Positions 1-7,555 of a stretch of DNA of 49,194 nt are shown here, one piece after another. Position 1 is the stretch's first letter; each line of letters opens with the position of its first letter. The stretch covers positions 1 through 49,194 of the forward strand of contig JAAWBX010000028.1 of the NCBI GenBank assembly GCA_022792885.1, given 5' to 3'. The position numbers and the translations under genes were made by a program. Source of the DNA: Lachnospiraceae bacterium (GTDB taxonomy: Bacteria > Bacillota > Clostridia > Lachnospirales > Lachnospiraceae). The notes below the pieces were generated by a model that saw only the letters and a program-made list of their open reading frames with translations, did no database searches and had not been told where the DNA came from.

Positions 1-134
1 GGAACAACAGGAGGATATGCTCCGCCAATAAGGGGCTCCCTCCTATGGTCAAACGACAGAGATACTATGAATCTCTGGATGCTGCCGCTTAGGCATTGAT
101 ATCCTTGTAAAAAAAGTGTCAACCAATATTGACA
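1..134 (+). mobile_element. Structured end of a probable mobile element (right end)
   Basis: These bases have no convincing coding frame but contain four consecutive self-complementary segments: AGGAGG at 9-14 pairs with CCTCCT at 39-44, AGAGAT at 58-63 with ATCTCT at 71-76, GGAT..TGCC at 77-86 with GGCA..ATCC at 92-104, and TGTCAA at 117-122 with TTGACA at 129-134. The antiporter reading frame picks up right after the last hairpin, as if an element had inserted into that gene. A hairpin-rich end with a short terminal hairpin fits the right end of an IS200/IS605-type element, where TnpB guide RNAs lie. The transposase would be outside the window, so the family is only a guess. Confidence 0.35.
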
Positions 135-677
135 ATATCAAACCATATCGGGAGCTTTTCGCTTCTCGGTGTGGGCGTGCTGTATTTTGTTATCCGCATT
201 GCGGGGAAGTACCTTGGGGCGTATATCGGCTGTCTGTGCGTGGGGAAACCCAGGGAGGTTCGCAATTATCTCGGGCTTGCCCTGGTTCCGCAGGCGGGAG
301 TGGCGATCGGACTTGCCGCGTTGTGCGTGAGGAGCCTGGGGCCGGAGATCGGGGGTGATTTGCAGACAATTATCATGGCGTCCAGCGTGTTATACGAGAT
401 GATCGGTCCGGCCTGCGCAAAATTGTCTCTTTATCTGTCAAAATCCTATACGAATCCGTGGGAAGAAGCCGCGGCCGTACCGGAGGTAAACGAGGCCGGG
501 GAACCCAGGCCGCCTGTGGAAGTTTTGCTGGAACAGCTTCAGAAGATTCAGGAGGAACTTCCGCCTTCGAATTTAACGTACCTGTCCGAGGAGGAGCTGG
601 CCTTTACTCAGGCGGCGGAAGAACAGTATGAAGCGATCGGACAGCTTCGCAACCGAAGATTTTTGAATCGAAGATAG
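129..677 (+). pseudogene. C-terminal fragment of a cation:proton antiporter
   Basis: The frame encodes the last membrane segments and cytoplasmic tail of a Kef/NhaP-type monovalent cation:proton antiporter: hydrophobic helices, a conserved GLALVPQAGVAIGLA segment (roughly residues 48-62) and a charged tail from about residue 105. Whole proteins of this family have 10-13 membrane helices and about 400 residues or more; only about 180 codons remain. The frame is closed upstream by TAA at 108-110, and the only in-frame start is a TTG inside a hairpin at 129, so this is probably the 3' part of a gene interrupted by the element that ends just before it. The 5' part could lie beyond the window. Confidence 0.7.
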
Positions 678-689
678 GGGGATAAGAGG

Positions 690-1373
690 ATGAGCGATTT
701 ATTAGGCATTGAAGTGATTCTTTTTCGGGTGGGCCTTTCTTTCTTTTTTGCCGCCGTTGTGGGATGCGAGCGAGCGAATAAGTTGCATTCGGCCGGTCTG
801 CGCACGTTTATTCTTGTCTCCGTGGCTTCGACGTCGGCCATGCTGCTGGATTCTTATACGGCGGCGGTCTGGGGAGCGTCGGCCGTGACGATTTCCGCGG
901 CGGCGGCGATCGGGATCGCCATTATCAGCAGTTATTCGATTCTGTACAGTTCCAAAAATCAGATTAAGGGGCTGACGACATCGGTAGCTTTGTGGTTTTG
1001 CAGCATTACCGGTTTTATTGTGGGGGCCGGCTTTTATACCGCGGCGTGCGTCAATTTTGCGGCGATGATCTGTTGTCTCGGTTTCCTTCCGGCGGTCGAG
1101 ACATATCTGAAGGATCGGTCGAATCATTTTGTGCTTCATCTGGAGCTGAAGGATCGGCACGATCTGCAGAATTTTATCACGACAATTCGCAAACTGGGAT
1201 TGAAGATCGATGATATCGAATCGAACCCGGCCTACTTAAATTCGGGATTGAGCGTGTTTTCCATGGCGTTGACGATTACGGACAAAAAATTAAAAAAGTT
1301 TAAAACGCACGGTGAGATCATAGAAGTGCTGAATACGTTGGATTATGTATACTATATAGAAGAGATTCAGTGA
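690..1373 (+). CDS. MgtC/SapB family membrane protein
   Basis: This 227-residue protein has the N-terminal helices typical of MgtC/SapB proteins, including the early V-G-x-E-R (here VVGCERANK, residues 24-32) and GLRTFILVSVAST segments, followed by more membrane helices to about residue 140 and a soluble C-terminal domain of the ACT-like kind seen in longer members. MgtC proteins act in the cytoplasmic membrane and are linked to magnesium limitation and F-type ATPase modulation; the substrate is not settled. ATG follows a GGGGGATAAGAGG ribosome site. It begins 12 bases after the antiporter fragment, suggesting they were once one ion-homeostasis operon. Confidence 0.85.
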   Translation: MSDLLGIEVILFRVGLSFFFAAVVGCERANKLHSAGLRTFILVSVASTSAMLLDSYTAAVWGASAVTISAAAAIGIAIISSYSILYSSKNQIKGLTTSVALWFCSITGFIVGAGFYTAACVNFAAMICCLGFLPAVETYLKDRSNHFVLHLELKDRHDLQNFITTIRKLGLKIDDIESNPAYLNSGLSVFSMALTITDKKLKKFKTHGEIIEVLNTLDYVYYIEEIQ

Positions 1374-1417
1374 AACCGATTTTATCGGGAGAGATCCGCT
1401 GAATTTTTAAAGGCTTT

Positions 1418-1426
1418 TGTTATAAT
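1418..1426 (+). promoter_or_regulatory. Extended -10 promoter of the DUF1847 gene
   Basis: TGTTATAAT provides a consensus TATAAT (1421-1426) with the upstream TGn of an extended -10 box. It lies 23 bases before the DUF1847 start and after the stop of the MgtC-like gene. No good -35 hexamer is visible. Confidence 0.55.
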
Positions 1427-1448
1427 AAAAAAGGAGAGGTAGCGCGGT

Positions 1449-2087
1449 ATGGAAGGAGAAAAGCGGGAATGCAGTTGTATTGATTGCGGGGTCGTGAACT
1501 GTAATCACGGGACTAAGAGTTTTCCGGATTTTTGTCTGACGACGAACATGAATCCGGAAGTGATGAAGGAGGCTATGGATCTTTATCAGGATCCGGAGAA
1601 CAATAAGGTGGCCTGCATATCGGCAAAAGTGGAGGCAGAACATTATTGCAAAATGACCCGTGTGGAGGAGATCGTACAGTTTGCGAAGGAGATGGGTTAT
1701 CGGAAGCTCGGAATCGCCACCTGCGCGGGGTTGATTCAAGAGGCTAGGGTTGCGGCGCAGATATTCCGGGCTCACGGGCTGGAAGTCTACGGAGCTGCCT
1801 GCAAAGTAGGAACCCGGAAAAAAAGCAGCATTGGGATCGATCCGAAATGTGAGGAAATGGGCGTAAATATGTGCAACCCGATTTTGCAGGCGAAGCTGTT
1901 AAACGCGGCGGGGACGGATTTTAATGTAGTGATCGGTTTGTGCGTAGGGCATGACAGCCTGTTCTATAAATATTCGGACGCATTGTGTACCACGCTGGTG
2001 ACAAAGGACCGGGTGTTGTGTCATAATCCGGCGGCGGTACTGCATCACACGGGGAATTATTATAAGAGGCTGCTGGAAGAGGAATAA
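1449..2087 (+). CDS. DUF1847 family cysteine-rich protein
   Basis: The 212-residue protein begins with a cysteine cluster (C9, C12, C18 in CSCIDCGVVNC) and has more conserved cysteines in CAGLIQEA, GIDPKCEEMG, MCNP and LCVGHDSLF, which is the DUF1847 pattern. The family is common in strict anaerobes and thought to bind metal, but has no established reaction. GAGAGGTAGCG precedes the ATG, and an extended -10 promoter lies directly upstream. It is probably a single-gene transcript, with the chemoreceptor 88 bases downstream having its own ribosome site. Confidence 0.8.
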   Translation: MEGEKRECSCIDCGVVNCNHGTKSFPDFCLTTNMNPEVMKEAMDLYQDPENNKVACISAKVEAEHYCKMTRVEEIVQFAKEMGYRKLGIATCAGLIQEARVAAQIFRAHGLEVYGAACKVGTRKKSSIGIDPKCEEMGVNMCNPILQAKLLNAAGTDFNVVIGLCVGHDSLFYKYSDALCTTLVTKDRVLCHNPAAVLHHTGNYYKRLLEEE

Positions 2088-2175
2088 AAGACCTCTTTGA
2101 GGGTGAATTTAACTCTTGCCAATTCAAAAGAACAACAGTATAATGAATCTATACAAAAAGAAAGGATGCTTGCAT

Positions 2176-3834
2176 ATGCGTAAGAGTATTAAAAGAATGG
2201 TCTGGATTCGGGTGGCTGCCGCACTCGCTTCCGTGATTTTATTCAGCTTTGTGACGACCTTTAATATTTTTAACATTCAGCGGATTGAAGCTTCCAATGC
2301 TCAGGCGAACGCGCTTTTAGACAGGGCTCAGAAGGCGGAGACGGCCCATTATCGCTGGTCCTCCGGCCTGAGCAACGCATTGTATGCCGGAACGGAATTT
2401 ACCGGAAGTATCGATCCGACCACCTGCGTGTTAGGGCAGTGGATCTACGGGGAAGCCGGAACCGACAATGAGACGGTACTGTCGCTTCGGTCTCAGTTGG
2501 AACCTTTGCATAAGGAACTGCATGAGTCGGCCACATATGTGCTGGATATGCTGGGAACCGAGCCGGAACAGGCACAGGCGTATTTTCAGGATACGATCCA
2601 GTCGAACTTGACGACACTGGTAGGGCTTTTGGATCAGGTGATCGAAGAGGGGACGGAACTGAGCGAGGCGAGCCAGGCCCGCTTGGAGCGTACGATCCTG
2701 ATTATGCATCTTACCTGCGCGGTATGTCTGGTTCTGGCGCTGGCCTGCCTGCTGAGCCTGGTGCAGTATGTGCTGCGGCAGGTGGTGAAGCCGATCATTA
2801 CCATCACGGAAAGCAGCCGTCCTCTTCAGGAGGGACGTCTGGATTTGGATATCTCTTATGAGGCCGAGAATGAGCTGGGAGATCTGTCGCGTACTCTGCG
2901 GGAGTCTCTGGAGCAGATTCACAGTTATGTGGCGGATATTAACCGGGTAATGGATCAATTATCAAAAGGGAATTTCGACGTACATACATCGGTGCCTTTT
3001 ATCGGAGATTTTCGTTCGATTGAGGAATCGGTCAACAGCTTTACGACAACGATCTCTGCGGCTTTGGGACAGATCAATCAGGCCGAGCACCGAATTTCGG
3101 ATAATGCGGAACAGCTTTCGAGCAGTTCACAGTCTTTGGCTCAGGGCGCCACGGAGCAGGCCAGTTCCGTGGAAGAGATGTACGCGACGCTGGATGAATT
3201 GTCCCGCAGCGCGGAGCGGAATGTGGAAAAATCGTTTGCCGCTCAGGAGAATGCTCGTCTGACCGGCGAGCAGGTTACGCTCAGCGGCGAGCAGATGGAA
3301 CAGATGGTGTCCGCCATGGCGGATATCGCCGAGGCTTCTCAGGAGATCGGCCGTATTCTTTCCACGATCGAGAACATTGCGTTCCAGACGAATATCCTGG
3401 CGCTGAACGCGGCCGTGGAGGCTGCCCGGGCCGGTGCGGCCGGCAAAGGCTTTGCGGTTGTGGCCGATGAAGTACGGAGCCTGGCTTCCCAGTCGGATCA
3501 GGCGGCCAAGGCTACGAAGGAATTGATTGAAAATTCCGTCAATACGACGAATCGAGGCAGCAAGATCGTGGGAGACGTTTCCGAGACGCTGCAGAAAACA
3601 TTGGAACTGGTTACGCGTTCGAATAACGATATCCGTGCGATTGCGGAGGCTGTGCAGGGAGAAGCGACCACGATTTCCCAGGTTACGGAAGGGATCGGGC
3701 AGATCTCCTCGGTTGTTCAGACGAACTCCGCCAGCAGCGAAGAGTCCGCCGCTGTCAGCCGGGAACTTTTCGATCAGGTTCGTTTGCTTCAGGAACAGAC
3801 TCGTCGGTTCCAGCTTAAGCAGGGGAAACGGTAA
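2176..3834 (+). CDS. Methyl-accepting chemotaxis protein with extracellular CZB domain
   Basis: Residues 8-32 form a first membrane helix and 173-199 a second; between them is a sensory domain with the chemoreceptor zinc-binding signature: H58 and W61, C84 in TCVLGQW, H112 and H116 in LHKELH, i.e. the 3-His/1-Cys set of CZB domains. HAMP follows (about 200-255), then a long coiled-coil signalling domain whose hairpin tip is at IAFQTNILALNAAVEAARAG. The start at 2176 is chosen because AAAGAAAGGA precedes it; an upstream in-frame TTG at 2116 lacks a site and would add 20 polar residues before the helix. It probably senses zinc or a zinc-linked oxidant such as hypochlorous acid and signals to CheA. 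No other chemotaxis genes are in the window. Confidence 0.9.
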   Translation: MRKSIKRMVWIRVAAALASVILFSFVTTFNIFNIQRIEASNAQANALLDRAQKAETAHYRWSSGLSNALYAGTEFTGSIDPTTCVLGQWIYGEAGTDNETVLSLRSQLEPLHKELHESATYVLDMLGTEPEQAQAYFQDTIQSNLTTLVGLLDQVIEEGTELSEASQARLERTILIMHLTCAVCLVLALACLLSLVQYVLRQVVKPIITITESSRPLQEGRLDLDISYEAENELGDLSRTLRESLEQIHSYVADINRVMDQLSKGNFDVHTSVPFIGDFRSIEESVNSFTTTISAALGQINQAEHRISDNAEQLSSSSQSLAQGATEQASSVEEMYATLDELSRSAERNVEKSFAAQENARLTGEQVTLSGEQMEQMVSAMADIAEASQEIGRILSTIENIAFQTNILALNAAVEAARAGAAGKGFAVVADEVRSLASQSDQAAKATKELIENSVNTTNRGSKIVGDVSETLQKTLELVTRSNNDIRAIAEAVQGEATTISQVTEGIGQISSVVQTNSASSEESAAVSRELFDQVRLLQEQTRRFQLKQGKR

Positions 3835-3864
3835 GAATCCGGAAAGTCAATAAGAGACAATAAA

Positions 3865-3901
3865 AGAGAACGAATCGGTAAAACGGTTGGTTCTCTTTTT
3901 T
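3865..3901 (+). terminator. Rho-independent terminator after the chemoreceptor
   Basis: AGAGAAC at 3865-3871 pairs with GTTCTCT at 3890-3896 with further pairing inside, followed by a run of T. Confidence 0.8.
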
Positions 3902-3958
3902 GTACGGACAGGTTGCGTAGAGGGGCAGGCAGTATCATATCGGGAAAGGTGGAGAGCT

Positions 3959-4681
3959 ATGAAATCCGGTTTTGCAGATCGTGATTTTTTCGAATCGAAA
4001 AAGAAGATGTTGGTTTTTCTGGCGGCGGCGGCGATCTTTGCTATAGCCGGCTGGTGTGGCAGTGCGGAATCGGATTCTACGGAAATCCGAGAAGAAGCGG
4101 AGAGTGAATCGGAGAACGAACATAAGGCGAGAGATTCGGTGATTGCGGGAGATGTGGAAGATCAGGTGATTGTACTGGCCTGTTCGGAGGATTTGCCTTC
4201 GGTTTATCATGAGGCGGCCGCTTTATTCGCCGGGGAAGTCGATCGTATGACGGACGGCAGAATTGTAGTGGAAATAAAACCGGTCGGTAAGACGGAAGAT
4301 TCGTTATCGTTTGTACTTGAACAGGTGTCCGACGGTTCCGTGGCGTTTGCGTTGGTAAGTCTGGCAGACATTTCAAAGAAAGACGCGACGGTGAAAGAGT
4401 GGCTGGAATCGCTGTATCCTGACGATTATGAGGGAGCGTTTCGGGCGCTTTATGCCGGTGATTTGGAATTTTTGAATGAGAATTTTATTTATTTTTATAA
4501 CAGTGTGCTTCTTTCCGTGTGCGGTGGGAATATTTGTCGTTTTGAGGGAGAGGAGGATTCGGATCCTTATGGAGACATTCAGGTGCTGATCGTGAATAAC
4601 GATTACTGGAACTGTAGTTTTGACGAATTAAAAGAGGTGTTTCGGGGCGCGGCCGGGAAGGCGGCGGACAGTACGAAATAA
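3959..4681 (+). CDS. Membrane-anchored exported protein, DctP-like N-terminal domain
   Basis: About 241 residues. Residues 17-33 are a hydrophobic export segment; it ends in AIAGWC, a poor lipobox because W precedes the cysteine, so either a lipoprotein or an uncleaved anchor. After an acidic linker, a segment around residues 65-125 (YHEAAALFAGEVDRMTDGRI through GSVAFALVSLADI) resembles the first lobe of TRAP-transporter DctP-type solute-binding proteins, but the protein is much shorter than a full DctP (about 330 residues), and the second lobe is missing or unrecognisable. GGAAAGGTGGAGAG precedes the chosen ATG. A partial or diverged solute-binding protein is the best guess; the function is not clear. 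Confidence 0.6.
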   Translation: MKSGFADRDFFESKKKMLVFLAAAAIFAIAGWCGSAESDSTEIREEAESESENEHKARDSVIAGDVEDQVIVLACSEDLPSVYHEAAALFAGEVDRMTDGRIVVEIKPVGKTEDSLSFVLEQVSDGSVAFALVSLADISKKDATVKEWLESLYPDDYEGAFRALYAGDLEFLNENFIYFYNSVLLSVCGGNICRFEGEEDSDPYGDIQVLIVNNDYWNCSFDELKEVFRGAAGKAADSTK

Positions 4682-4683
4682 AA

Positions 4684-4707
4684 CCGCCGCTGTCTTAACA
4701 GCGGCGG
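4684..4707 (-). terminator. Strong hairpin terminator between convergent genes
   Basis: CCGCCGCTGT at 4684-4693 pairs perfectly with ACAGCGGCGG at 4698-4707 around a four-base loop. Read on the minus strand, a T-rich stretch (TTTTATTT) follows, so it mainly serves the SH3 gene but could stop transcription from both sides. Confidence 0.8.
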
Positions 4708-4722
4708 ATAGGGAAATTCTTG

Positions 4723-5133
4723 TTATTGAGGGGTTGACGACAGGAATTCTTTGCTCATATAACCGGTCTGGTCTCCGAAACGAATCGGCAGCCATCCGTT
4801 CTCCTCCGGGCCGGTGACGGTAACCGTATCGCCGGAATCGTGATATCCCATCACGTCCTTATCGGTACCGGGGCCGACTCTCACACGGACGGAATCGGTA
4901 ACGTACATGGTATATTCCTGAAAGCCCTGAGCGGATGTCTCCGGCGCGGCCGTGGTTTCCGGTGCAGCCGTCGTCTCCGGTGCGACCGTAGTAGGTTCCG
5001 GCATAGGCGCCATGGTCGTTACGGGGGGCGGTGCGGTTGCGGCCGGGGTGGTCCCTTCTTCCTTCCCCTTACAGGCGGCCAGGGTAAAACAGAGAGCTAA
5101 GAGCAGAGTTGCTGTCACAAAACGGTGCTTCAT
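4723..5133 (-). CDS. SH3-domain lipoprotein
   Basis: The 136-residue protein starts with a lipoprotein signal peptide ending in LAAC (C21), then a Pro/Thr/Ala/Glu-rich linker with repeated APETTAAPET units (about residues 27-70), then a bacterial SH3 domain (about 73-132) with VRVRVGPGTDKDVMG and the ending NGWLPIRFGDQTGYMS. Such proteins sit on the outer face of the membrane and are thought to bind cell-wall peptides. ATG at 5133 has AAAGGAGAATGATAAC upstream; longer in-frame starts add an implausible charged leader. Confidence 0.85.
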   Translation of the reverse strand: MKHRFVTATLLLALCFTLAACKGKEEGTTPAATAPPPVTTMAPMPEPTTVAPETTAAPETTAAPETSAQGFQEYTMYVTDSVRVRVGPGTDKDVMGYHDSGDTVTVTGPEENGWLPIRFGDQTGYMSKEFLSSTPQ

Positions 5134-5283
5134 GTTATCATTCTCCTTTACAGTATTCTGACGTCGAAATCCTCTGAGGTAACATATCTGAATCAGATAA
5201 TAATGGGTCGTGATATCTTTCATTTTAGAAGGTTGCGGGCGGCATGTCAACGAAAAAGTTATATATTTTGTGTAAATATTTGG

Positions 5284-5311
5284 GACAGAAAATGGGCTTA
5301 TATGTTATAAT
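5284..5311 (+). promoter_or_regulatory. Promoter of the nitrilase gene
   Basis: GACAGA at 5284-5289 and TATAAT at 5306-5311 are 16 bases apart, with TG one base before the -10 (extended -10). The nitrilase start follows 26 bases later. Confidence 0.55.
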
Positions 5312-5337
5312 GAAAAAAAGAAAAGAGGAGGTTTAAA

Positions 5338-6258
5338 GTGAGAGATTTAAAAAGTATCTGCAGGATCGCAGTCGTTCAGGCGGCCCCTGTGATGTTTGAT
5401 AAGGGGAAATGCGTGGATAAGACGGTAGAATGGATCGCGGAGGCGGCAAAAAACGGTTCGGAATTGATTGTGTTTCCGGAACTTTTTATCCCGGGTTATC
5501 CTTACGGTATGACGTTCGGTTTTACGGTGGGAAGTCGGAATGCGGACGGACGAAAAGACTGGAAAATGTATTATGACAACTCTATTGTGGTGCCGGGGCC
5601 GGAAACCGAGCGGATTGGCCGGGCGGTCAGAGCAGCCGGGGCCTATCTGAGTATCGGAGTTTCCGAGCGGGACGAGACTTCCGCTACGCTTTACAATACG
5701 AATCTGTTTTTTTCTCCTGAGGGCGAGTTGATCGGTGTGCATCGGAAATTGAAACCTACCGGGGCGGAACGCGTTGTGTGGGGCGATGCGGATAAGAATT
5801 ACTTTCCGATTGCCGAGACGCCTTGGGGACCTATGGGTAGTATGATCTGCTGGGAAAGTTATATGCCTCTGGCGCGGGTCGCGTTATATCAGAAGGGGGT
5901 TACGTTGTATATTTCTCCGAATACGAACGACAACGAAGAATGGCAGGCGACGATTCGTCATATTGCCATTGAGGGGCATTGTTATTTTATTAACTGTGAT
6001 ATGTATTTCACCCGTGATATGTATCCGGAAGGTCTGCACTGCCCGGATGAGATCGCCGCGCTTCCGGAAACCGTGTGCCGCGGCGGGAGTTGTGTGGTGG
6101 ATCCTTACGGGCATTATGAAACGGAGCCGGTTTGGGATCGGGAAGCGATTATCTATGCGGAATTGGATATGAGTAAAGTCCCGGCCAGCCGGATGGAATT
6201 TGACGCCTGCGGTCATTATTCCCGGCCGGATGTGCTGGAACTTCGTATATATGAATAA
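5338..6258 (+). CDS. Nitrilase (carbon-nitrogen hydrolase)
   Basis: The 306-residue protein has the Glu-Lys-Cys triad of the nitrilase superfamily: E48 in FPELFIPG, K137 in HRKLKPT and C171 in MICWESYMPL. The CWESYMPL and RKLKPTGAER contexts match true nitrilases (nitrile to carboxylate plus ammonia) rather than amidases or ureidopropionases, and length fits. GTG is the start, with AGAGGAGG seven bases upstream. It has its own promoter and a terminator shared with tRNA-Val, so it is a stand-alone gene. The natural nitrile is unknown; aliphatic or aryl-acetonitrile activity are both possible. Confidence 0.88.
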   Translation: MRDLKSICRIAVVQAAPVMFDKGKCVDKTVEWIAEAAKNGSELIVFPELFIPGYPYGMTFGFTVGSRNADGRKDWKMYYDNSIVVPGPETERIGRAVRAAGAYLSIGVSERDETSATLYNTNLFFSPEGELIGVHRKLKPTGAERVVWGDADKNYFPIAETPWGPMGSMICWESYMPLARVALYQKGVTLYISPNTNDNEEWQATIRHIAIEGHCYFINCDMYFTRDMYPEGLHCPDEIAALPETVCRGGSCVVDPYGHYETEPVWDREAIIYAELDMSKVPASRMEFDACGHYSRPDVLELRIYE

Positions 6259-6271
6259 TAGGCAAACAAAA

Positions 6272-6294
6272 AAGCTGCGAAACGCAGCTTTTTT
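6272..6294. terminator. Bidirectional terminator between nitrilase and tRNA-Val
   Basis: GCTGCG at 6274-6279 pairs with CGCAGC at 6283-6288 around an AAA loop. It is flanked by an A run on one side and a T run on the other, so it can end the forward nitrilase transcript and the reverse tRNA transcript. Confidence 0.85.
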
Positions 6295-6296
6295 CG

Positions 6297-6370
6297 TGGA
6301 AGTAACGGGGCTCGAACCCATGACCTTTCGCGTGTGAGGCGAACGCTCATCCCAGCTGAGCTATACTTCC
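6297..6370 (-). tRNA. tRNA-Val (anticodon CAC)
   Basis: On the minus strand the 74 bases fold as a cloverleaf: acceptor stem GGAAGTA/TACTTCC with discriminator A, D arm with AGCTCAGCTGGGATGAGCG, anticodon stem TTCGC/GCGAA around CTCACAC (anticodon CAC, reading GUG), and TTCGAGC in the T loop. The 3' CCA is not encoded, so it must be added by a CCA-adding enzyme such as the one at 30737-32092. Confidence 0.95.
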
Positions 6371-6428
6371 ATCTCCACAAGTATAGCACAATCTCAGATA
6401 AATGCAAGTCCTCATTTTAAAAATTCCC

Positions 6429-7367
6429 TTATACTTTCCAGCAAATCTCTTCCGGGGTTCTCAATTTCTGATGTTTATAGATCGGAATCTCGTAATGGAC
6501 GCCAAGACGACGTACCAGATCTTTGTAGCATCCTTTTAATTTGTCATGGAAAAAGATGGCCTCCACACCGTCTTTGATGCTGTCAACGCAGCGGCAGGCC
6601 CTTTCAAAACCGGTTTCGTTTTCGTATCGACCGGATACCAGCCACTGATTGGCCATAATATGGGAAACGCCGAATGCTTCATTTTGAAAGTTTTGGAAAA
6701 CGGCGGCCGAAAAGTTCGGGTCAAAATGAACGCCGCCCACGCAGAGAATGTTGCGGACGGTTCGGCCGTCGTCGTCGAATATACGGGTCAGAGTCCGGGC
6801 CAGAGCCCGACAGGCCGCTTCACAGTTCCAGCTTTCCGGGGCGCTTCCGACTTCGATATCCATCATGGGCACCGGGTATTGCAGGAGAAGATCGGGATCT
6901 CCGTGACCGGCGTAGACGCCGGACCAGTGGGTAGCCTCGGTTGTAACCCGGTAATCGTCAAGTTTCAGCGCCTGACGATTGGCTTCGAAAGCAAGGAGAA
7001 GATTTCGCATGAGACGGGGGACGGCGGGACCGAAACGGCCGGATTCCATGTCGCCGAGCGAGTGAACCGTGAGGACGTTTTCCGGCGCGTGCTCTCCTTC
7101 GTGCCAGGTCACCTGGGCGGCAACGTCGCAGTCACGAAAATATTGATTCATCTCCGGCAAAAAACGCGGATAATCCAGGCAGACCGCGTAGTCCATGGGG
7201 ACAAACAGAAAATGGTGGCCGTTTTTTGAATAGGCCGTCACATCCTGTCCGAAAAACCGGATACCGGTTTTTTCTGTGAAATAGCCTTCTTCTTCCAGGA
7301 TATCCCAGACTTTGGGCGCGACGTATCCCCAGTTGCGATTGGTGCAGATATAGTAGACCGCTTTCAT
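6429..7367 (-). CDS. Archaeal-type D-aminoacyl-tRNA deacylase (DTD2/GEK1-like)
   Basis: The 312-residue protein resembles the DTD2/GEK1 family (PF04414), which removes D-amino acids wrongly attached to tRNA: TEATHWSG (H147) followed by DIEVGSAPESW, then CVGGVHFDPNF (H214) and GVSHIMANQWLVSG. These align in order with the ATHHG, EIGS, GGxHYxP and HI segments of archaeal enzymes. DTD2 is best known from archaea and plants; typical bacteria use the unrelated DTD1. ATG at 7367 has AGGAGGACAAA upstream. It lies just upstream of tRNA-Val on the same strand, 58 bases away. Catalytic residues and activity here are inferred; N- and C-terminal parts are diverged. Confidence 0.65.
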   Translation of the reverse strand: MKAVYYICTNRNWGYVAPKVWDILEEEGYFTEKTGIRFFGQDVTAYSKNGHHFLFVPMDYAVCLDYPRFLPEMNQYFRDCDVAAQVTWHEGEHAPENVLTVHSLGDMESGRFGPAVPRLMRNLLLAFEANRQALKLDDYRVTTEATHWSGVYAGHGDPDLLLQYPVPMMDIEVGSAPESWNCEAACRALARTLTRIFDDDGRTVRNILCVGGVHFDPNFSAAVFQNFQNEAFGVSHIMANQWLVSGRYENETGFERACRCVDSIKDGVEAIFFHDKLKGCYKDLVRRLGVHYEIPIYKHQKLRTPEEICWKV

Positions 7368-7555
7368 TTTGTCCTCCTGTAAATTGATAAAACAGACTTT
7401 AGCACAAAAACCGGGATGGGTCAATGCGCCCGCTTAAAATGAACAAAGTGAATTTTTTTATTAAAATAAGGATATTTCCGGAAAGCCTCACATAAAATAC
7501 AATATCGGGCAGAGTCTGTCCTGAGAAGGAAGGGCGACGGGGAGGAGAGAGCGGA

